Assembly: GCA_039091255.1 (NCBI GenBank) | Contig: JAWCMQ010000007.1 | Location: 1 to 15,753 of the forward strand | Length of the DNA stretch: 15,753 bases | Source of the DNA: JAWCMQ01 sp039091255 | Lineage (GTDB): Archaea; Aenigmatarchaeota; Aenigmatarchaeia; GW2011-AR5; JACRAC01 | Reading direction: 5' to 3' | Shown here: positions 13,040-15,753 of the stretch, one piece after another | How positions within the stretch are numbered: the stretch's first letter is position 1 | How the letters are laid out: each line of letters starts with the position of its first letter | Made by a program: the position numbers and the translations under genes | Notes under the pieces: model-generated | What the model was told of the DNA's origin: nothing | Database searches by the model: none | What the model saw: the letters and a program-made list of their open reading frames with translations, nothing else

Positions 13040-13101
13040 CTCTTAGAAGCCGTCAGCTCCACGGTGCTTGACATTTGCGCAAGTCGCGCCAAAGGCATCA
13101 C

Positions 13102-13129
13102 AGAATTCCTTCAGAATTAGTCAAGAATT
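13102..13129. repeat. Three AGAATT repeats with 11-bp period
   Basis: AGAATT begins at 13102, 13113 and 13124, exactly 11 bp apart, about one helical turn. The repeats are in the 247-bp divergent region between the transporter operon and the membrane-protein gene, just before a CTTAAAAG block. The arrangement fits an operator bound by a cooperative regulator on one DNA face. No protein is identified. Confidence 0.5.
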
Positions 13130-13258
13130 CAACAACCTTAAAAGTGCCCTGAAAGCATACTCTTTTAAGCCTGACGTAAGGCAGGCAGTTTCGCATTTGG
13201 CACAACAGGATTATTGAACAATCGCAATTGTGTCAAACGGCGAAAAAGGGTGTGAAAA

Positions 13259-13897
13259 ATGGTAGAGAGGCTAGCGACTGTACTTACAGGCCTTGTAGAC
13301 AGCGCGGCAGCCTTCCTGCCCAATCTCGTCGCGGCTATCATCCTGCTGGTCATCGGTCTGGTGGTCGGCAAGATTGTTGGCCGCGTCGTGAAGGAGCTTC
13401 TCGTAAGGGTCAAGCTCGACTACTACGTCATGGAGACACACAAGCCTCCAGTGTCGCTCAGCGACCTTCTGGCGACAGTAACGCGATGGTGGATTTACAT
13501 ATCATTCATCGCGGCAGCGCTTTCGATGGACATCCTTGGCATACCGATTGCGGCTGCGTGGGTTTCTCAGCTTGTCGCGTTCATCCCGAGCATAGTCGGC
13601 GCAGCGCTCGTGGTGGTCGTAGCGTACCTGATAGGAGAGTACATCCTCGGCCTCTTCAAGGCACCGGGTCGCGGATATGGAGCCATTGCAGGAAAGCTGT
13701 TGTTCTTTTTCATCATGTACGTTGCAGTGGCTTTGGCGCTTCCGATGCTTGGCATCGACGCGACGCTTGTCAACTGGGTCATGCTGGCAATCATCGTCAG
13801 CACCGGCCTGGCGTTTGCGCTGGCCGTCGGCCTTGGAGCGCGCCCCGTCGTGGGAGCAATCCTTCAGAAGTGGGCAAGGAAGCAACGCTACGTGTAA
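13259..13897 (+). CDS. Small membrane protein, mechanosensitive-channel conserved-helix type
   Basis: 212 residues with about five hydrophobic helices (roughly 17-40, 75-95, 100-127, 142-162, 165-190). The first helix, FLPNLVAAIILLVIGLVVGKIVGRVVKELL, and its later echo (IPSIVGAALVVVVAYLIGEYILGLF) match the conserved TM-helix repeat found at the start of some MscS-like proteins. The beta and C-terminal cage domains of MscS are absent. It is probably a cytoplasmic-membrane protein, but gating activity cannot be claimed. ATG 13259 is preceded by GGGTGTGAAAA, a plausible ribosome-binding site. The gene is single, with a T-rich terminator-like tract after it. Confidence 0.85.
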   Translation: MVERLATVLTGLVDSAAAFLPNLVAAIILLVIGLVVGKIVGRVVKELLVRVKLDYYVMETHKPPVSLSDLLATVTRWWIYISFIAAALSMDILGIPIAAAWVSQLVAFIPSIVGAALVVVVAYLIGEYILGLFKAPGRGYGAIAGKLLFFFIMYVAVALALPMLGIDATLVNWVMLAIIVSTGLAFALAVGLGARPVVGAILQKWARKQRYV

Positions 13898-13928
13898 ATT
13901 TTCCTTTTCCTATTTTGTTTTTCATTCT
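13898..13928 (+). terminator. T-rich tract after the membrane-protein gene
   Basis: Directly after the stop codon are four short T runs (ATTTTCC, TTTTCC, ATTTTG, TTTTTC) without a hairpin, the usual form of archaeal intrinsic termination signals. Confidence 0.5.
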
Positions 13929-14080
13929 AAAGTATAGCCAAAGCTATCTGCGGATGTGAAAGCTACTGAGTCTGCCATCCGACAGGTTTATTAACTCAAT
14001 CGCACAATAAAGTCGGCATAGATAGCAAGGAGAGTGATGCTACGTCGTTCTTGTTTTTGCGCCGTCCGCAAACTCGCGAG

Positions 14081-14257
14081 ATGTGTGAAATCAAGGCCTC
14101 AGCGCTTAAAGCAGGGGAGTACCCAGTCGGCATTGAGCATTACAAGTGCAGGAAGTGCGACGGCTTTGGCAACTATGAGGTCGGGGGCATGCCGCGGATG
14201 TGTAAGGATTATCCCATCGGCCCCGAGCCTGTGACTTCGCTCACGGTCGCAGAGTGA
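14081..14257 (+). CDS. Small Cys-rich (putative zinc-binding) protein, 58 residues
   Basis: Not recognised as a named family. From ATG 14081 the product is MCEIKASALKAGEYPVGIEHY, then CRKC, GFGNYEVGGMPRM and CKDYP. A C-x2-C knuckle followed 15 residues later by another Cys suggests a zinc or metal site. The true N-terminus is unclear: in-frame TTG codons lie at 14051 and 14057, and a good Shine-Dalgarno site (GGAG, 14029-14032) precedes an ATG at 14037 in a different frame. Its 3' end overlaps the convergent AlaX gene by 17 nt. A TTTATTA box at 13987-13993 could be the promoter. Confidence 0.55.
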   Translation: MCEIKASALKAGEYPVGIEHYKCRKCDGFGNYEVGGMPRMCKDYPIGPEPVTSLTVAE

Positions 14258-14954
14258 AGTATACGCGCCTGTTCGCCTTTCCCTTGTTCTCCATTTTCAC
14301 GATTTCGATGGAGCCAAGTTCCTTGAGGTTCGCCACATGCGGCCCGCCATCTGCCTGCATGTCCACCCCGACGATTTCGACGATGCGCAGCGTTTCGATG
14401 TTTGGCGGCAGCGCGCCGGCGAGCTTGACGACACCCTCTATCTTCAGCGCCTCATCGCGAGGCAGAAAGTATATCTTTACAGGGACACCCTTGCTCACCA
14501 GCTCGTTTGCCTCGCTGCATATCGCCGCGAACATGCTTCGGTCGAAGTTCTCCAGCGAGAAGTCCATCCGCGACCTGTCGGTGCCAAGCTGGTTGCCTGT
14601 TATGAGCACGCCGGAGCGCTTGTAGAGCAGCGCGCTGAGGAGGTGGGCAGTCGTGTGCATGCGCATTAGCCTGTAGCGCCGCTCCCAGTCTAGCTTTCCG
14701 CAAACCACATCGTCCGCTTTGAGGCCCTCCCTGTCGACCTCGTGGCAGATGCCATCCTGGGTCTTGCTTACAGAGACAACGCTGAACGCAGCGCCATCTT
14801 GCTTTCGCGTTATCGTTCCTCGGTCTCCAGGCACGCCGCCGCCGTCTGGGTAAAAAGCGGTCTCGTCGAGAAAGACGTGCTTGCCGCTGGCAGCGACAAC
14901 CTTCGCTTCGAACTCCTTCAGGTAGGAATCTTGCAGGTAGAGCAATTCCGCCAC
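14241..14954 (-). CDS. alaX: AlaX-type alanyl-tRNA editing hydrolase
   Basis: Trans-editing enzyme that hydrolyses mischarged Ser- or Gly-tRNA-Ala, a free-standing relative of the AlaRS editing domain. 237 residues, the AlaX-M size class. The N-terminal part has DETAFYPDGGGVPGDRG, the glycine-rich motif of AlaX-M proteins. The zinc-site motif HTTAHLL gives His100 and His104. The second half has the ADGGPHVANLKE motif (near residue 205), with the remaining zinc-site His. The start is GTG 14954 with a strong ribosome-binding site (AAGGAGGGGG) about 6 nt upstream, so this gene, unlike several neighbours, has a leadered mRNA. Divergent from nothing obvious; tRNA-Gly lies upstream on the same strand. 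Confidence 0.93.
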   Translation of the reverse strand: MAELLYLQDSYLKEFEAKVVAASGKHVFLDETAFYPDGGGVPGDRGTITRKQDGAAFSVVSVSKTQDGICHEVDREGLKADDVVCGKLDWERRYRLMRMHTTAHLLSALLYKRSGVLITGNQLGTDRSRMDFSLENFDRSMFAAICSEANELVSKGVPVKIYFLPRDEALKIEGVVKLAGALPPNIETLRIVEIVGVDMQADGGPHVANLKELGSIEIVKMENKGKANRRVYFTLRP

Positions 14955-15013
14955 GAAAACCCCCTCCTTTGAAACATGCGAAGACGTTTTTCCGGAAAGA
15001 AAAGGGCCCGCAA

Positions 15014-15137
15014 TGCGGCTGCCGGGATTCGAACCCGGGTTTGTCGCACATTTGCCGTGTCTCGACCGTGGCAGGGTTGCGCCAAAGCAAGCAGACGGCT
15101 TTGCCTTGCTCGTGTCCTCCCACTAGACTACAGCCGC
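15014..15137 (-). tRNA. tRNA-Gly (GCC) with two introns
   Basis: Acceptor GCGGCTG (15137-15131) pairs with CAGCCGC (15021-15015), discriminator A (15014). D arm GTCT-AGTGGGA-GGAC. T arm CCGGG-TTCGAAT-CCCGG (15038-15022). The anticodon arm forms only if CGA (15112-15110) is joined to CC (15076-15075), giving CGACC-CTGCCAC-GGTCG, five perfect pairs, anticodon GCC (15072-15070). This places a 33-nt intron (15109-15077) inside the 5' anticodon stem (29/30). Twenty-four nt then separate the stem from the T arm where about 5 are expected, so a second intron of about 19 nt lies in the variable loop (within 15062-15039). No CCA is encoded. Confidence 0.85.
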
Positions 15138-15162
15138 GTAGAATTGACTTTCTCAATCACTT

Positions 15163-15170
15163 ATTTAAAT
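15163..15170. promoter_or_regulatory. Shared palindromic AT box for tRNA-Gly and the coiled-coil gene
   Basis: ATTTAAAT is self-complementary and lies in the 62-bp divergent gap. It is centred 29.5 nt from the tRNA 5' end and 33.5 nt from ATG 15200, distances compatible with promoting both directions. Confidence 0.5.
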
Positions 15171-15199
15171 TGCGATGCGATAATGTGTTAAGTGGTTGC

Positions 15200-15691
15200 A
15201 TGCCTTTCTTCCGCCGAAAGCCCGCCGCTCCAGCTCCCGAAACGGCTGCGCCAAGCAAGGCAGAAATAGCAGCCGCCGTTGCCAGGCAGGCCGAATCAGG
15301 CGAAGCCGCATCAGCTGTGCCGGCGCTGCCACCTCACCCGATTCCGGGCGAAGCCGCACAGTTCGCGCCGATGTTCGTCAAGGTTGACAAGTACCGTGAG
15401 ATTCTGACTGAGCTGGGCGAGCTAAAGGCCTTCATGTCGAGCATAAAGCAGATTTTTTCTGTCCTCAGCGACCTTGAAACGACGCGCGAAGACGCGCTCA
15501 AGACGATGCGCGCAGCCATCCAGCGCATGGAACGAGCGGTCGGGGCGATAGACTCGGAGATGCTGCGGCCCATAGGATTCGAGGCGTTCCCGCACGGCGA
15601 GGTCGAGGTCAAGCACATCGAATCGAGCTTGACAGCCTTGCAGCAGCAGCTCGCAGCTTTGCGGCGTGAGCTGGAAGGGTTCCGCACATAA
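15200..15691 (+). CDS. Coiled-coil protein with Ala/Pro-rich N-terminus, 163 residues
   Basis: Not recognised as a named family. It starts MPFFRRKPAAPAPET, followed by about 50 residues of Ala/Pro/Glu-rich linker. A conserved-looking segment comes next (FVKVDKYREILTELGELKAFMSSIKQ). A long amphipathic helix follows (about residues 75-115) and a second C-terminal helix (SSLTALQQQLAALRRELEGF) with heptad-like spacing. There is no signal peptide or membrane helix. It probably oligomerises through the coiled coils. ATG 15200 is chosen because extending the frame further upstream runs through the tRNA-Gly gene. It ends 2 bp before a convergent tRNA. Confidence 0.8.
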   Translation: MPFFRRKPAAPAPETAAPSKAEIAAAVARQAESGEAASAVPALPPHPIPGEAAQFAPMFVKVDKYREILTELGELKAFMSSIKQIFSVLSDLETTREDALKTMRAAIQRMERAVGAIDSEMLRPIGFEAFPHGEVEVKHIESSLTALQQQLAALRRELEGFRT

Positions 15692-15693
15692 AA

Positions 15694-15753
15694 TGCCGGG
15701 GGCAGGATTCGAACCTGCGAACCCAATCCTCACCTTCACTTTTCGTGAAAGTC
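15694..15753 (-). tRNA. 3' part of a tRNA, cut by the window edge
   Basis: T arm GCAGG-TTCGAAT-CCTGC (15718-15702), acceptor strand CCCCGGC (15701-15695), discriminator A (15694), no CCA. The 5' acceptor would be GCCGGGG, as in many archaeal elongator Met tRNAs, but the anticodon is outside the window. The upstream bases form an 8-bp hairpin (ACTTTCAC-GAAAA-GTGAAGGT) instead of a clear anticodon stem, so an intron is probable. Confidence 0.8.

Noticed and set aside
14241..14954. AlaX lacking the CGGTH cysteine (has DGGPH)
   Set aside because: Considered as an inactivating change, but from memory ADGGTH-type motifs are common in archaeal AlaX-M proteins, so it is probably normal variation.
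14969..15199. Upstream extension of the coiled-coil protein
   Set aside because: The extended frame passes through the intron-containing tRNA-Gly gene on the other strand; ATG 15200 lies downstream of the AT box.

Overview
The window is a piece of an archaeal chromosome. The archaeal assignment rests on a nop5–flpA (Nop56/58–fibrillarin) pair, ribosomal protein S17e, an archaeal-type IleRS, a DHH/DHHA1 phosphoesterase, intron-containing tRNA genes that do not encode CCA, and AT-rich TATA-like boxes about 25-30 nt upstream of many start codons, which implies leaderless mRNAs. The compact gene layout, small orphan zinc-ribbon proteins and heavily intron-split tRNAs suggest a small-genome (DPANN-like, perhaps Micrarchaeota-like) lineage. 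That placement is inference; no rRNA or marker phylogeny is available here. A 99-base run of N shows the sequence is a scaffold.

Layout. 1-250: tRNA-His(GTG), minus strand, with a 120-nt intron. 372-4291: ileS and a DHH phosphoesterase overlapping by ATGA. 4281-5940: convergent nop5-flpA operon on the minus strand (C/D-box RNA 2'-O-methylation core). 6001-6372: S17e with a long tail. 6380-7747: a divergent pair, type 1 isopentenyl-diphosphate isomerase and a ThiI-like protein whose PP-loop is lost, sharing one palindromic TTTAAA box. 7796-7880: intronless tRNA-Ser(CGA). 7911-9174: three small unrecognised minus-strand genes, the last a zinc ribbon. 9229-9832: tRNA-Ser(TGA), broken by at least two introns, an assembly gap and a duplicated 3' end. 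9798-13011: minus-strand operon of an extracytoplasmic CARDB/COG1361-like protein, a MacB/FtsX-type permease and its ATPase. 13259-13897: small membrane protein related to the conserved helix of mechanosensitive channels. 14081-14257: small zinc-binding protein. 14241-14954: AlaX-type editing hydrolase. 15014-15137: tRNA-Gly(GCC) with two introns. 15200-15691: coiled-coil protein. 15694-end: 3' part of another tRNA.

Much of the content is translation machinery: tRNAs, IleRS, AlaX, S17e, the 2'-O-methylation guide system and a ThiI relative. The least ordinary signal is in the tRNA genes. The introns of tRNA-His and tRNA-Ser(TGA) begin with the same module, with compensatory changes in its hairpin. 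A similar hairpin array lies between two copies of the tRNA-Ser 3' end and supplies the last codons of the neighbouring ABC ATPase. This looks like a family of small, structured, possibly mobile tRNA-intron elements.
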